From Asterias amurensis (taxonomy: Eukaryota; Echinodermata; Asteroidea; Forcipulatida; Asteriidae), in contig NC_092669.1 in NCBI RefSeq assembly GCF_032118995.1, forward strand, positions 1,054,001-1,118,000: a stretch of DNA of 64,000 bases, written 5' to 3'. A program made the translations under genes and the position numbers. Of this stretch, positions 1 through 10,790 are shown in pieces. How positions within the stretch are numbered: position 1 is the first letter of the stretch; each line of letters starts with the position of its first letter. The notes beneath the pieces were generated by a model that did not search any database, was not told the origin of the DNA, and saw only the letters and a list, made by a program, of their open reading frames with translations.

Positions 1-1867
1 GCCAAATATGGATGTAGTCTAGTCTATGTTTGTAAGAAATACCATGATGTAAGAAAACACAGTGATTTTTATTTTTATTTTTTATTTTTCTCAGCAAATC
101 AACACTTTTTCACCTGAAACTTTCCTAAGTTACTTGTATTGCATTTTGTCTTGATATTTTTTTGCCAATAAATCAGAATGCCATTAGCAAAATAACAAAT
201 GGTTTTTATGTTTATAGTAAATTTGTGTTTTGGTTTTTTTTTTTTCCATTGTTCCCCATATTATTTTGAGCAGGGACAAAAGTTCAATTTCTTCCAAAAG
301 CTGTGAGACATTGAAAGAGTGTTGATTTTTTTATGTTCAAAGTGATTTTGAGCATTTTGCACTATTTACTATTTTGTGAGTTGATTTATTGGTAGCGGCC
401 ACGGGTGCACCTCGCCCCATTTCGGTTAGCCTGTCTTCAAGGCGCTCGCAGCGGCACCGAGGGGGTGCCGCGTGCGCCTTGACTAAAGGCTACGTTTGTG
501 TTTTTCTACAATACATACTTGTGACTTCGAGCTGGGAGATTTCTGAATGGTTCCAACTTTATGCATGCAATAGGTAGCTTTTAAAAGGGCCTCTTAAATT
601 CCCTTTCTTTGTTGGTTGTCTTCACACCCCCCCCCCCCCCCCCCGATATTTCATTGACGCTCTTTCCTTCCTCATCTTCTGATCGGCATCTCCTATATAT
701 AGAATATCTATGTTTCCCTAAAAAAGCATCATAGCTTTATTGGCTGAGTCATTACGCAGTAATACATTGTACATTGGAATCAATTTGGATTTACATAACC
801 TACCTACAGAGTAGTGGTATCGTCCGGTTGTTGCTAAGGACTCTTAATGCACCCCCCCCCCCATCGATCCCCCCGCCGCACTTTTGACAAAAAGTCACAG
901 AGATATCAAAATGTGCACAAAGTGCTTACTACTAAACCTCTATTACGTTACCCTAGTTGATTACACGCATTGTATTGTAGTAGTGGGTGGAGTGGGTGCA
1001 CACCAACTTCTATGCGAGCTTTTCCACGTACAGAGGATTTTAATTGGATTATCGATCCTGCGTAACTCTATCGTTTATAATGTTTTGGCGGGAGTGGTTG
1101 TTTTGACTTGCATTTTGTAGTCGAAACAGTTTCACCTTCTATGCTGGGAACACATCCATGACCGACATGACAAGCAATTTCAGTCGATCCTACAGCGCCG
1201 TTGATCGCCGGCCGACCATCATCCTGCTAAAACAGTAAAAGAGACCAAAGGTACGTAAAGTACACGTGGTGACCCAAGCACAATAGTAGACCGGGGAGAG
1301 GAAAACGGTTAGATATTTCTTACATTCACTCGTCTTGTTTCAGAGCAAGGTGCGACTATAAATATTAAGCGCCAAGTTTTTACACCGTCCGGTTTGAGCT
1401 TCTTGGTGGATCAGTGGATGTCTTATCTGGTACCATAGAGGGAACTCCGTGGTGAGAGTAAACAAATTAATAGAAACAATCCTGGGCTGGTTGTGCTATA
1501 CACTGAGTGGCATACGCACACAGACAGTGGACTTCACTGCTGTAGAGCTTTTCACTCGTCTCCAATCTCATCACTGTCAGCATATCTTCACGGTCTCAGA
1601 TAAACATGATATGATAGAGATCTAATTCTCCCTGAAAAATCCATGGTATCTACACGGCTGTGACAGATTTTTAACTGCTTTTTAGTTGCAATTATGGGAT
1701 TACTGTGACGGATTTTTAGGAAATTTATGCAGACAGGTATTTCCCTGCCCCTCCAAAATACAAACTGACTGAAAGTTTCAAACCTAAAATTGCTAAACAG
1801 CAAGAAAAAAGGTTTTAATTTTTTGGGGGGCCATTTCTGGAAAATTTGTCAACTATTGACGACTTAA
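1..1867. other. AT-rich spacer upstream of ZNF-A
   Basis: I see no coding exon here. The stretch holds a poly-C run near 627-644, a second C-rich run near 851-875 and otherwise AT-rich sequence. Any promoter or 5' exon of ZNF-A should lie here, but the GAGGGCGCTGC block found upstream of the three downstream paralogues is not visible. Just before the first finger (about 1835-1875) there is faint similarity to the end of the leader exon of ZNF-C, suggesting a decayed leader. Confidence 0.5.
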
Positions 1868-1879
1868 GTTTTGAACAAT

Positions 1880-2068
1880 ATGGAGACTGGAAAAGAATTT
1901 GTTTGTGATGTTTGTGGAAAAGTCTGCACATGTAAATCCCAATTGACCGATCATCAGCGTGTCCATACAGGAGAGAAACCATTTGTTTGTGACTTGTGTG
2001 GAAAAGCCTACTCATCTAAATCCGCACTGAGAACTCATAACTTTACCCACACTGGAGAGAAACCTTAT
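1880..2068 (+). pseudogene. ZNF-A, 5' piece: two C2H2 fingers cut off by a transposon
   Basis: The first ATG after an in-frame stop is at 1880. The reading frame encodes two C2H2 fingers ([20 protein letters not shown] and [20 protein letters not shown] types) joined by TGEKP linkers, which is the DNA-binding architecture of poly-zinc-finger transcription factors. The frame stops being finger-like exactly at 2069, where an inserted element begins. Removing that element and one copy of its TTAT target duplication joins KPY directly to PCDFC at 4706 in frame, so this is the 5' part of the gene that continues at 4706-6579. The locus is disrupted unless the element is spliced out. Confidence 0.75.
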
Positions 2069-4701
2069 GGGCAATTCCATGAAGAAGTGGACATGACCTC
2101 AAAATTTAGAATTGGGTTTTTTAAGTAAAAATTAGGCTTATATTGTAGCATATACATCAAATATTCAGGAAAAAATTGTTTCAATGTCATGTCTTTGCAA
2201 GAAAGTTACAAAAAAAAAATTTTTGTGCCAACAATGTTTTATCATGAAATTATGTGTAAAAAAGTTGTGCAACTTCAATTTACTACTGAAGGGGGAAGAT
2301 AACAAGGTATCAAATCAATCTAGTCATATTTATTCATTGATTGGACCTACACATTGGCTGCAATCGTCAAAATTTGTGTTTGTGATAGATTCAGACCATC
2401 AATCTGTGAAGCTTGTACCCCCATTAAACCTTATGTAACGTAACTAACCAAAACTTCCAATTGTTTCTGCCTGTAGAGAAGGCAATCAATTAAAATGTTT
2501 ATATCTTGAATTTTCCTACTTGGTGCAATCCTTAATTAAAATAAGGAAGGAAAAATCATAAAAATTGTACCATGTGGAAAATAGAAGCAGCCAAAAACTG
2601 TAACGTAACTAACTATGTAACGTAACTAACCGGACCGTAACGTAACTAACCGACATAAAGACTATTAAGATGCTGCTAAGTTGACACAAGCATAAGTTTT
2701 CAGCCATGTTGTAGAGTTTAAACAAGTTAGGGAAGTGTGATACTGTTCTTTGACCCACAATTCAACTTCTAGCAATGTTTTGTTTGCCATGTGCCTCATT
2801 TTGTCTGTATGCATATTATGTATGCAAGATCCATGCGCAACACCCCTGTCCTACAAGTTCATCTTCTTCAACTTTTGTGGTGAACTTTTTGGGGTAAGTT
2901 TGATGACAATAAAGTTACATGGTGTAATCCACATGAATTTTATTTTAAAGGGTTATCTTAAAGTTGTATTTCTCTTCTATATACTAAATTAATGAGAGTT
3001 TGTGTACAAGTGCTGCATGTGTATAATTCTAACATTGTTCATCAGGTACATACATATGTGTATAGTTACAAAAATTGCAATTTTAAAAAAAGTTGATTGA
3101 CTTTGTTCCTTATTTTTATGTCCATAGATCAAACTGGCCATTTTCAAACAAGGAAAAGCAATTAGCAACACTAAGAAAACATAAAGGCAGCTAGTCACTA
3201 CAAAAAAACACAAGGAGAAAAAGGCAGTGGCCGTCCAGACATTTTGTGACATAAGAAACAGCGAGAGATTTTGCTGTCTAATCGTCAACAATATCAGCTT
3301 GTATGTAAGGGGGAAGCAAACTCATTATAAGCTTGTTGCCCTGTGCAAACAGACCATGGGATGCGATTAGTGTGAAAAAAAACAAAAACATTTTGATGTG
3401 CATCTCGTAGAGATATTTTAAAGGACAAAGCACAAAAAACAGTAGGACCGGAACGTGTTCAAAAGGTTTAATATTATAATAAGTCTTCCTTTGTACATGG
3501 ATAATCAAAGGCTTTAGGTATTAATTAGGGAGGGGGTACATGTATGTAGTAGAAGGGCAAAGAGGAACTGGTGTTGGTAGGTCAGGGTGGGGTTAGGAAA
3601 GGAGGGAGGGTGTGATGAAGAGAGAGAGACTGCCCATTTAAGCATTAAGCTGAAAAGCATTGTGGAGCGTGACAGCTGTACTTCAAGAGCAGCACAAGAT
3701 TGAAATTCGCTGGACTTTCTTCTGCACCTCCCATGGCAAAGGTCATGTGGATGGCATGGGAGGGGCAGTGAAGCATCTTCTGTAAAATGGCCCACTCAAA
3801 ATGTTTGTATCTTCTATACGAGGGACAAAATGATTTTCAAGCTAGATGTGCCAGAAAATGTCAACAATCGCGAGCATTTCAAAATTTCTGTTTAACTGTA
3901 AGATTAGTGTCCATGACCAAGAGTCAAGACAAGCGACTCATTTAACATCCTTTCTATTGTTTTGTTTTCTTTGGTATCTATGTAAGAGAGAAATTCACTT
4001 GGTTTATTGTGACTTTAAAATACTGCATGGCTTATGAATGTAAAGGAACAAGTTTATATGTTACAGATATAAACATTTTGTAATATATGTGACCTGGGTT
4101 AATGATATGGCGAGGTAATGGCTTTTTATACCTTTTTTGCAATTTTGTTACCAAATATTACTTTATTCCATTGTTTTTGCTTAATTGATTTGTATATAGT
4201 GTAGTATTGCATACTAGTTACTAATATAGACCATATTAGAGCTGTGAGTGAAGTACAAAGGGTGTATCACAAATAATATTAGTCACGGACAAAGTGTAAC
4301 GTAACTAACTGTAACGTAACTAACCATGATTTTGGGGCAATGCCTGGAACTGATATGAGTTATTTTATTTTTTCCCCTACCAAAACACTTGCTAGTACCC
4401 TTGTAGTTATAGAAATAGTAAAGTTTGTTTCAGCTGTACCCTGTTTGAGGAAACTTTTTGTTCAAAGACATGCATTTTTTTTCCATGTCCCTTTTTTGTA
4501 ACGTAACTAACCAAAATTAAACTGATCATAACAACGGAATAAATGTGTCTAGAAGTTTGTAATTTTGTTGTATATTAGGTCTAACCAAGATGTAGCCATG
4601 GTACAAAAATGGAGACTTGATAGGCTTTCATGTTAATATTGGAGATCACAGAGCTGTGCTAAGCAGCTAAAAGTGTAACGAAACTAACCGTGGAATTGCC
4701 C
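2069..4701. mobile_element. 2.6-kb non-coding DNA transposon inserted in ZNF-A
   Basis: Both ends carry an 11-bp terminal inverted repeat, GGGCAATTCCA at 2069-2079 and its complement at 4691-4701. They are flanked by a direct TTAT duplication at 2065-2068 and 4702-4705. The insert interrupts a zinc-finger frame that is continuous without it, which fixes both borders. No transposase is recognisable inside, so it looks non-autonomous. Four copies of the motif GTAACGTAACTAACC (one varying at its last base) lie at 2435-2651 and four more near the right end (4296-4689, the last being GTAACGAAACTAACC), all in the same orientation; they may be transposase-binding subterminal repeats. The superfamily cannot be set from this copy: the 4-bp TTAT target and GGGCAA ends do not match one family I can name with confidence. 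Confidence 0.82.
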
Positions 4702-4759
4702 TTATCCTTGTGACTTTTGTGAAAAGGAATTCTCTTTAAAAAGTAAACTGAAAATCCAT

Positions 4760-5851
4760 ATGTGTAAGCACAATGACAAGAAACCATTTGTTTGTGATAT
4801 TTGTGGAAAAGCCTTCTCACAAAAAGGTGTCCTGATCACCCATCAGCGTGTCCACACTAAAGAGAAACCATTTGACTGTGGAGTTTGTGGTAAAAGCTTC
4901 GCATCGCAACAGTCAGTGACAGTTCATCAACGTGTCCACACTGGAGAGAAACCATTTGACTGTGAAGTTTGTGGTAAAAGCTTCGCATCGCAACCGTCAG
5001 TGGCAGTTCATCAACGTGTCCACACTGGAGAGAAACCATTTGACTGTGACATATGTGGAAAAGCCTTCGCGGTAAAATCTCATGTGACAACCCATCGTCG
5101 TGTTCACACTGGAGAGAGACCCTATGCTTGTGATCTTTGTGGACAAGGTTTTGCGGCGAAAGGTAATCTGCAACTTCATCATAGGCGCAACCATTCTTCA
5201 GAGAAACCATTTGTTTGTGTTACTTGCGGCGAATCCTTTGTTGAAAAAATCCAACTTGTTAGACATCAGCGTGTTCGCACTGGAGAGAAACTGTTTAGTT
5301 GTGATGTTTGTGGAAAAGCGTTCGCTGAATCTAAGACACTGAGAGTACATCAGCGTATCCACACTGGAGAGAAACCATATATTTGTAATGTTTGTGGAAA
5401 AGCTTTCAGACAAAGTGGTTCCTGGAACACCCATCAGCTTGTCCACACTGGAGAAAAACCGTTTGACTGCGACGTTTGTGGTAAAGCCTTCTCGATAAAA
5501 TTACATCTAAGACGCCATCAGCGTATCCACACTGGAGAGAAACCATTTGGTTGCGATGTTTGTGGAAAAGCTTTTCCACGGCAAGATGCTCTGGTAAATC
5601 ATCAGAGTGTCCACACTGGAGAGAAACCATTTGGTTGTGATCTTTGTGGACAATTCTTCAAATGTAAAGCTTATGTGACCACCCATCAGCAGCTAGTCCA
5701 CAATGGAGAGAAAGAGATTTTGCTTGTGAATTTTGTGGGAAATGTTTCGGGAGTAAAAGTTACAGGGACATCCATCTGCGTCTTCACACCGGAGAGAAAC
5801 CATATTGTTGTAATGTTTGCGGAAAAGCCTTCCCAATCAAAGGTAATTTGA
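4760..5851 (+). CDS. ZNF-A, central part: C2H2 zinc-finger array
   Basis: This is the largest open part of the ZNF-A locus. Codons are finger-like from 4706, just right of the transposon, and the first ATG is at 4760. It encodes about eleven C2H2 fingers with TGEKP linkers, expected to bind DNA in the nucleus. Finger six ends in HQRVR instead of the second zinc histidine, and finger five has a longer HHRRNH end. At about 5711-5716 an extra GA dinucleotide shifts the frame. The last ~47 residues are therefore out of frame, while the true finger sequence continues in another frame to 6579. No KRAB, SCAN or BTB domain is visible. The fingers are clear; whether a protein is made is doubtful. Confidence 0.6.
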   Translation: MCKHNDKKPFVCDICGKAFSQKGVLITHQRVHTKEKPFDCGVCGKSFASQQSVTVHQRVHTGEKPFDCEVCGKSFASQPSVAVHQRVHTGEKPFDCDICGKAFAVKSHVTTHRRVHTGERPYACDLCGQGFAAKGNLQLHHRRNHSSEKPFVCVTCGESFVEKIQLVRHQRVRTGEKLFSCDVCGKAFAESKTLRVHQRIHTGEKPYICNVCGKAFRQSGSWNTHQLVHTGEKPFDCDVCGKAFSIKLHLRRHQRIHTGEKPFGCDVCGKAFPRQDALVNHQSVHTGEKPFGCDLCGQFFKCKAYVTTHQQLVHNGEKEILLVNFVGNVSGVKVTGTSICVFTPERNHIVVMFAEKPSQSKVI

Positions 5852-6579
5852 TCTCTCATCAGCGTGTCCACACAGAAGAGAAGCCTTTTGATTGTGATGT
5901 TTGTGGACAATTCTTCAAAACACAAGCTTATGTAATCGCCCATCAAGAGCGTGTCCACAGTGAGAAAGCTTTTGCTTGTGTTACTTGTGGCAAATCCTTT
6001 GCTGAAAAAAAACAACTTGTTAAACATCAGCTTGTCCACACTGGAGAAAAACCGTTTGACTGCGACGTTTGTGGTAAAGCCTTCTCGATAAAATTACATC
6101 TAAGACGCCATCAGCGTATCCACACTGGAGAGAAACCATTTGGTTGCGATGTTTGTGGAAAAGCTTTTCCACGGCAAGATGCTCTGGTTAATCATCAGCG
6201 TGTCCACACTGGAGAGAAACCATATATTTGTAATGTTTGTGGAAAAGCTTTCAGACAAAGTGGTTCCTTGAACACCCATCAGCGTGTCCACACTGGAGAA
6301 AAACCATTTGACTGCGACGTTTGTGGTAAAGCCTTCTCGATAAAATTACATCTAAGACGCCATCAGCGTATCCACACTGGAGAGAAACCATTTGGTTGCG
6401 ATGTTTGTGGTAAAGCCTTCTCGATAAAATTACATCTAAGACGCCATCAGCGTATCCACACTGGAGAGAAACCATTTGGTTGCGATGTTTGTGGAAAAGC
6501 TTTTCCACGGCAAGATGCTCTGGTAAGTCATCAGCGTGTCCACACTGGAGAAAAAATCCACGCTAAAAAGAGACCATAA
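5716..6579 (+). pseudogene. ZNF-A, 3' part in a shifted frame: ten more C2H2 fingers
   Basis: After the 2-base insertion near 5711-5716 the finger array continues in a different frame with ten fingers and no in-frame ATG, so it cannot be expressed on its own. It contains near-identical copies of fingers found upstream: the pair SIKLHLRRHQ then PRQDALVNHQ occurs at about 5460-5610 and 6050-6210 and again, with one duplicated member, at 6300-6540. This indicates recent internal duplication or gene conversion. The frame ends with HTGEKIHAKKRP, next to a short palindrome. Confidence 0.7.
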
Positions 6580-6607
6580 TTTTTGTTAAATAAAAAAAAT
6601 TATGGTC
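6573..6607. repeat. Short inverted repeat at the end of ZNF-A
   Basis: GACCATAATTTTT and its A-rich complement ending AATTATGGTC flank a short AT loop. The hairpin sits exactly where the finger frame ends and an eroded finger resumes, so it may be a small insertion or its scar. Confidence 0.6.
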
Positions 6608-6700
6608 TATTGTTGTGGTGTTTGTGGAAGAGGGTTCACAACTAGTGGTTACTTGGGGTCTCATTGGCGTGTCCACACTAGAAAGAAAACATTATTATGA
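6608..6700 (+). pseudogene. Eroded C2H2 finger downstream of ZNF-A
   Basis: One reading frame gives YCCGVCGRGFTTSGYLGSHW followed by RVHTRKK, a nearly intact finger after the last open frame. A stop follows directly. It is an abandoned 3' end of the array. Confidence 0.6.
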
Positions 6701-6834
6701 CCATATAGTGGAGAAACATTTTCTTGTTGATAGTGTAACCTGACATTTCATCAGCAGCTTGTCCACACCTGGGTCCAATTTCATGGCTCTGCTTGCCGTT
6801 AGCACAGAACCAGGGCTAATGGAAGCAGAGAATT

Positions 6835-7190
6835 CTGTATACAGCAAGCGTATTTCACAAGTTAGAGGCGATTTTTGGCTTCTGCGCTTACAAGGCTAGT
6901 GCAAAAATTCAGCGCTTATGGAAGCAGGGAATTCTGTGCTTACAGCAAGCGTATTTCACAAGTTAGAGGCGATTTTTGGCTTCTGTGCTTACAAGGCTAG
7001 TGCAGAGATTCGGCGCTTATGGAAGCAGGGAATTCTGTACTTACAGCAAGCGTTTTTTTACAAGTTAGAGGTGATTTTTGGCTTCTGCGCTTACAAGGCT
7101 AGTGCAGAAATTCGGCGCTTATGGAAGCAGGGAATTCTGTGCTTACAGCAAGCGTATTTCACAAGTTAGAGGCGATTTTTGGCTTCTGCG
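6835..7190 (+). repeat. Tandem repeat with a 102-bp period
   Basis: Units containing TTTCACAAGTTAGAGGCGAT and GGAAGCAGGGAATTCTGT recur at intervals of about 102 bp from about 6848, giving three full copies plus a partial fourth. Flanking text at 6780 and 7300 resembles the dispersed motif about cell-size 'GGGCCCAATTTCATAG' repeats seen elsewhere in the window. It is not coding: the open frame across it merely reflects a period divisible by three. Confidence 0.8.
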
Positions 7191-7413
7191 CATGTGTACT
7201 CAACATTACTAGGCATTCTGCACTTACAAGGCTAGTGCAGAAATTTGGTGCTTGCACGTAAGTGGGGAATCGTGATCATAAGCGTGGAATTTGGCGGTAA
7301 GCAGAGCCATGACATTAGGCCTTGAAGAGAAAGCATTTTTTTTTTACTTTTGTAGTAAAGCATACCACCCATGAGCTGTCCACACTGGATTGTTTGGTGG
7401 AAAATACTCTTAA

Positions 7414-7657
7414 AGGAACACGTTGCCTTGGATTGGACGAGTTGGTCAAAACGAATACGTTTGTAACCGTTTTTTATATAATGCATATGGTTGGAAAGAT
7501 GTTTTAAAAGTAGAATACAATGATCCACACAAGTTTGCCTCGAAATTGCATGGTTTTCCTTCTACTGTGCGAACTAACATGGTCGGCCATTTATGGGAGT
7601 CAAAATTTTGACCCCTATAAATGGCTGACGTGTTAGTCGACAAGGTAAGAGGAGAAC
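7414..7657 (+). mobile_element. Foldback MITE family D, truncated copy
   Basis: It begins after TTAA (7410-7413) with AGGAACACGTTGCCTTGG and follows the two full D copies at 22106 and 36339 past their palindromic centre. It then breaks off at a C-rich run near 7660, so roughly two thirds remains. Confidence 0.8.
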
Positions 7658-7843
7658 CACCCCCCCTCCCCAAACACACGTTGCGACTGACTCGCACACA
7701 TACTGGGATCGAAAGTGTGTACTGTCCCCGTAACTACCTCGTGTTTAACAATTACCGTCTTGACTTCAAGACTACTGAAACTAGAGAGCTAGGACACAAA
7801 CCTCTGCAAGGGTCAAAACATCAAGCCTTAAACTTTTTGTTTG

Positions 7844-7916
7844 CATAATAAAATGTACAATGTCATTTTGGTTAAGGGGACCCCTTAACCAAAATGACAT
7901 TGTACATTTTATTATG
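7844..7916. repeat. Perfect 36-bp-arm palindrome with a 1-nt centre
   Basis: Arms 7844-7879 and 7881-7916 are exact reverse complements around a single A at 7880. No other sequence here matches it, so it is either a very young inverted duplication or an assembly fold-back. Confidence 0.9.
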
Positions 7917-8280
7917 TATAAGCAGTTTGCAATGACTAAATCTGTTTTCTTTTTCTTTTTAAAGGAGTGCTGTGTTATTTGTGTTAACTTGTATTTTAGT
8001 TTAGCTTTAAGTGCTTTCGGGTAATTTGATATGTCGTTTTAATTGATAACATTTGTAGCAATTTAACTTTTGTACTAGAAATACTTTTTCGAGTGAACCA
8101 AAAATAATAGTAGTTATCCTGTGAGGATTTGTTTTGAAGAGAAATTATTTGTAATAATAAAAGATGTAAATAATTTTGACAAAGGAGACAGAAATAAAAA
8201 CAATTGGATCAGGACACCTTTGTTTGGACTTTGATTTGTTTTGATGATTTAAACAAACCTCAGTATGAGGTGGGAAGGGA

Positions 8281-8565
8281 AGACTACCCAGGTCGAAATT
8301 CCAGTTGAACCTAGTTAAATTGGATTTAACTGGAACTAGTTGAAACCAGTTGATAAACTAGTTAAAAACACAGTTAAAACCAGTTGGTTTAATATGGAAA
8401 ATGGACAGAGACCAACTGGTTTATAATTTCAACCTAGTTGAACACAGTTAAACCTAGTCCAAACCAGTTGGTTAATATGGAAAATGGACGAGTTTGATCA
8501 CTATCCAGTTGAACCAGTTGACCCCAGTTAACTAGGTTCAACTGGAATTTTGACCTGGGTAGTCT
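8281..8565. mobile_element. Foldback MITE-like element (family G)
   Basis: AGACTACCCAGGTC at the left end and its complement at 8552-8565 bound about 285 bp of imperfect internal repeats. These are built from AACCAGTT and AACCTAGTT motifs that pair with each other. There is no coding capacity. A non-autonomous element is the best reading. Confidence 0.7.
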
Positions 8566-8772
8566 TGCTTGCCCCAATTTCACAGAGTTGCTAAGCACAC
8601 AAAAGTTTGCCTACGTGAAATTTCTTCCTTGATAAAAAAAGAATTGCCAACCAAATTTCCCACAGATATGCAACATATGGAAGTTTGATGGGTAATATTG
8701 TTTTTATCAAGGAAGGAATGTCATGCTAAGAAGGAAATTTGTTGTGCTAAGCAGCTCTTTGAAAATGTGCCC

Positions 8773-8840
8773 TGGTCTCTATTTTGTGATTTGAAAACCA
8801 GAGTACTCATCACTTATAGCATACAGGGAACATGACACAG
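8773..8840 (+). repeat. Spacer block shared between ZNF units (copy 1)
   Basis: The text TGGTCTCTATTTTGTGATTT, then GAAAACCAGA and GGGAACATGA recurs in diverged form at 13651-13715 and 18151-18225. Each copy lies upstream of a ZNF promoter-like block, so it marks the tandem duplication unit of the cluster. Confidence 0.6.
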
Positions 8841-9263
8841 AGTAAAGTATAGAAATCAACTTACAGAGTTTACGAACAATGCAATGTCACTATCAGCCTT
8901 CAATGTTTTGTTTTTTTCTAGCAATCTTTATTGGTCAGTTGTAAACAACCTCAGGCCTTTGGATGGGAGTTATTAAAAAAAATTATGCTCTAAACCCAAA
9001 CAGCTTTGTCAAAAATCAGCTGTCAAGTAAAATTGTTGGCTCAAACTGCATGTATTTTCCAAACTCCAGAGTCTCCACCAGGATATATCATCATCGGATG
9101 TTTTTTTTCTTTCTGTACATATGTACCATCCTCAAAAAAGGTTCCCGATGTTTTTTAAAGACTCCCCCTTTTTTTAAATCGATTCATAACACAAAAGTTC
9201 CCCATTGGGCCTATGCACTGTCTCCGCCCCTTTGTTTTTTCTCACTAAACGCAGAAATGCATA

Positions 9264-9383
9264 GAGGGCGCTGCTCTGCAAAGAGCTCAACATTATTTTT
9301 AGAACGTTCTTTTTGTGTGTGCATCGAGAAAGTGAATGGTGGTTTGAAAGCTTGTATTTTTCATACGTTTGTCGACAAGAATG
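9264..9383 (+). promoter_or_regulatory. Putative promoter / 5' noncoding exon of ZNF-B
   Basis: GAGGGCGCTGC (9264-9274) is followed 119 bp later by a consensus splice donor, ATG|GTAAGT, after 9383. The same motif-to-donor arrangement occurs upstream of ZNF-C (112 bp) and ZNF-D (114 bp), with shared GCTC and TTAG words in between. The matching acceptor for ZNF-B is TTTGTACAG before 10727. The motif also resembles the 3' core of the animal CTCF site. Exon use and start point are inferred. Confidence 0.5.
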
Positions 9384-9755
9384 GTAAGTTATATTTTACA
9401 ATGAAGTGAATAACTTTCAAAATTTGAAAACCGTGGTTTCTACTCTTCGATAGGCATAATCAGTTGACTTTGTGGTACTTTGATTTGAAGAAGAACGTAA
9501 AAATATAAACCGGTTTTTGATGCCATCGGAAGTGTAAACTGTGTAACTGTAACTGTTTTGTCACTTGTGTAAAGACAACTCGTCCGTCGGCGGACAACTC
9601 GACGGTGTAGACAACTCGACGTATGGACAAGGACAAGTCGACGGTTGTCGACCTCCGTTACTGGCATACATGTGTACATCAGATTGTGTAGTTACGTCAT
9701 CACATAATATTGATTGACACTAGCTAGAGTAGAGTCCTAGACTAATTTCCGGAAA

Positions 9756-9878
9756 AGTTTCCGTATGGCGCCACCACTTTTTCATTCGATATGATATAAT
9801 ATAGTATCTAATTTACCTCAATGAGATATCCCTTTTTGTAAAAATGAGTGAAAAAGTGGTGGCGCCATACGGAAAGTT
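9756..9878. mobile_element. Foldback MITE family E, copy 1
   Basis: Inverted ends TTTCCGTATGGCGCCACC... with ACTTTTTCA flank a short AT-rich middle. There are three more copies in the window (19134, 31221, 33230). It lies in the intron between the putative first exon and the finger exon of ZNF-B. Confidence 0.85.
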
Positions 9879-10726
9879 ATCCCAGAATTATTCAAGAGCT
9901 CAAAAACTCATCTCAATCTCTCTAAAGGTCAAGCACTTATTTTTGACGTGAAACTGAAAACAGTCCACATCCAACCGTGGACATGATGAAGGGTCCATGG
10001 TCCCAACACTCAACAACTCTAAACCAAACATGCCAAACCAAAGGCTAAGCTTGACATTGTCATTTGTTCAAATTTGGGGAGAAACTCTACAATACAAGTT
10101 AAAGTAAGACCGCAGTTTGTTTAAATATTTACTGGACCGCATGTTTTTTGCCAGAGACTTGGGGGTCCAATATCACTAGTTAATTGTTGCCCTCCTCCTT
10201 CGCTGCGTCTTTGTGAAACCCACCCCTGTCTACCTAAACATGACAATACAATCATCAAGTTTCCATTGAAAAAGAAAAAAATTACAAGTGGCTTCAAGAA
10301 AGTTATTTGTCACCTGTTTGACCCGTTCTGGACTGGTTGATTACTCTATGATTCAATAGACTTTATGCACAGGACGTCATTTCAGTAGGGCGCCCTCACC
10401 TAGAGGTCAAAAGGAGGTTGTTCATTGGCCAATCCTGTGCTCCGCGCATATAAATTTGTTTGTTTCAATTGTTTTGTCACCGTTTTACCTCTAAGATGTC
10501 AGCTGGATGACGTCAATACATAAGGTCTATTCTCAACAAATTCTAAGATGAACGTTTTATTTTATTACAAAGAGGATTACAGGTTACAAAAACATGTACA
10601 ATTACCAAAACTAGACTAGGTTTATACTGTACCAACATATTCCATTTTGTATAGTGTACCTTGATGACATCATTTGTAATCTTTTTAATAGTAATTACCA
10701 TTTTAAATTTCCTTTCATTTGTACAG
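9879..10726 (+). other. Rest of the putative ZNF-B intron
   Basis: No exon is recognised in this AT-rich stretch. It ends with a T-rich tract and the acceptor TTTGTACAG directly before 10727. Confidence 0.4.
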
Positions 10727-10790
10727 CTGGCAATACTTTTCCTCCGACTTTAGAGTCTGGCTTGACACTGACTCTGTAAGACTAAGAGTT

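Noticed and set aside
4857-6508. Long antisense frames across the zinc-finger exons (also in ZNF-B, -C, -D)
   Set aside because: They are mirror products of the repeated finger codons (recurrent MVSLQCGH-like text) and carry no independent signal.
6918-7169. 83-codon open frame over the 102-bp repeat
   Set aside because: It is open only because the repeat period is a multiple of three and one unit is open; there is no domain and no splice context.
8963-9409. 148-codon open frame upstream of ZNF-B
   Set aside because: Low-complexity F- and K-rich product without motifs; it crosses the putative first exon and its donor.
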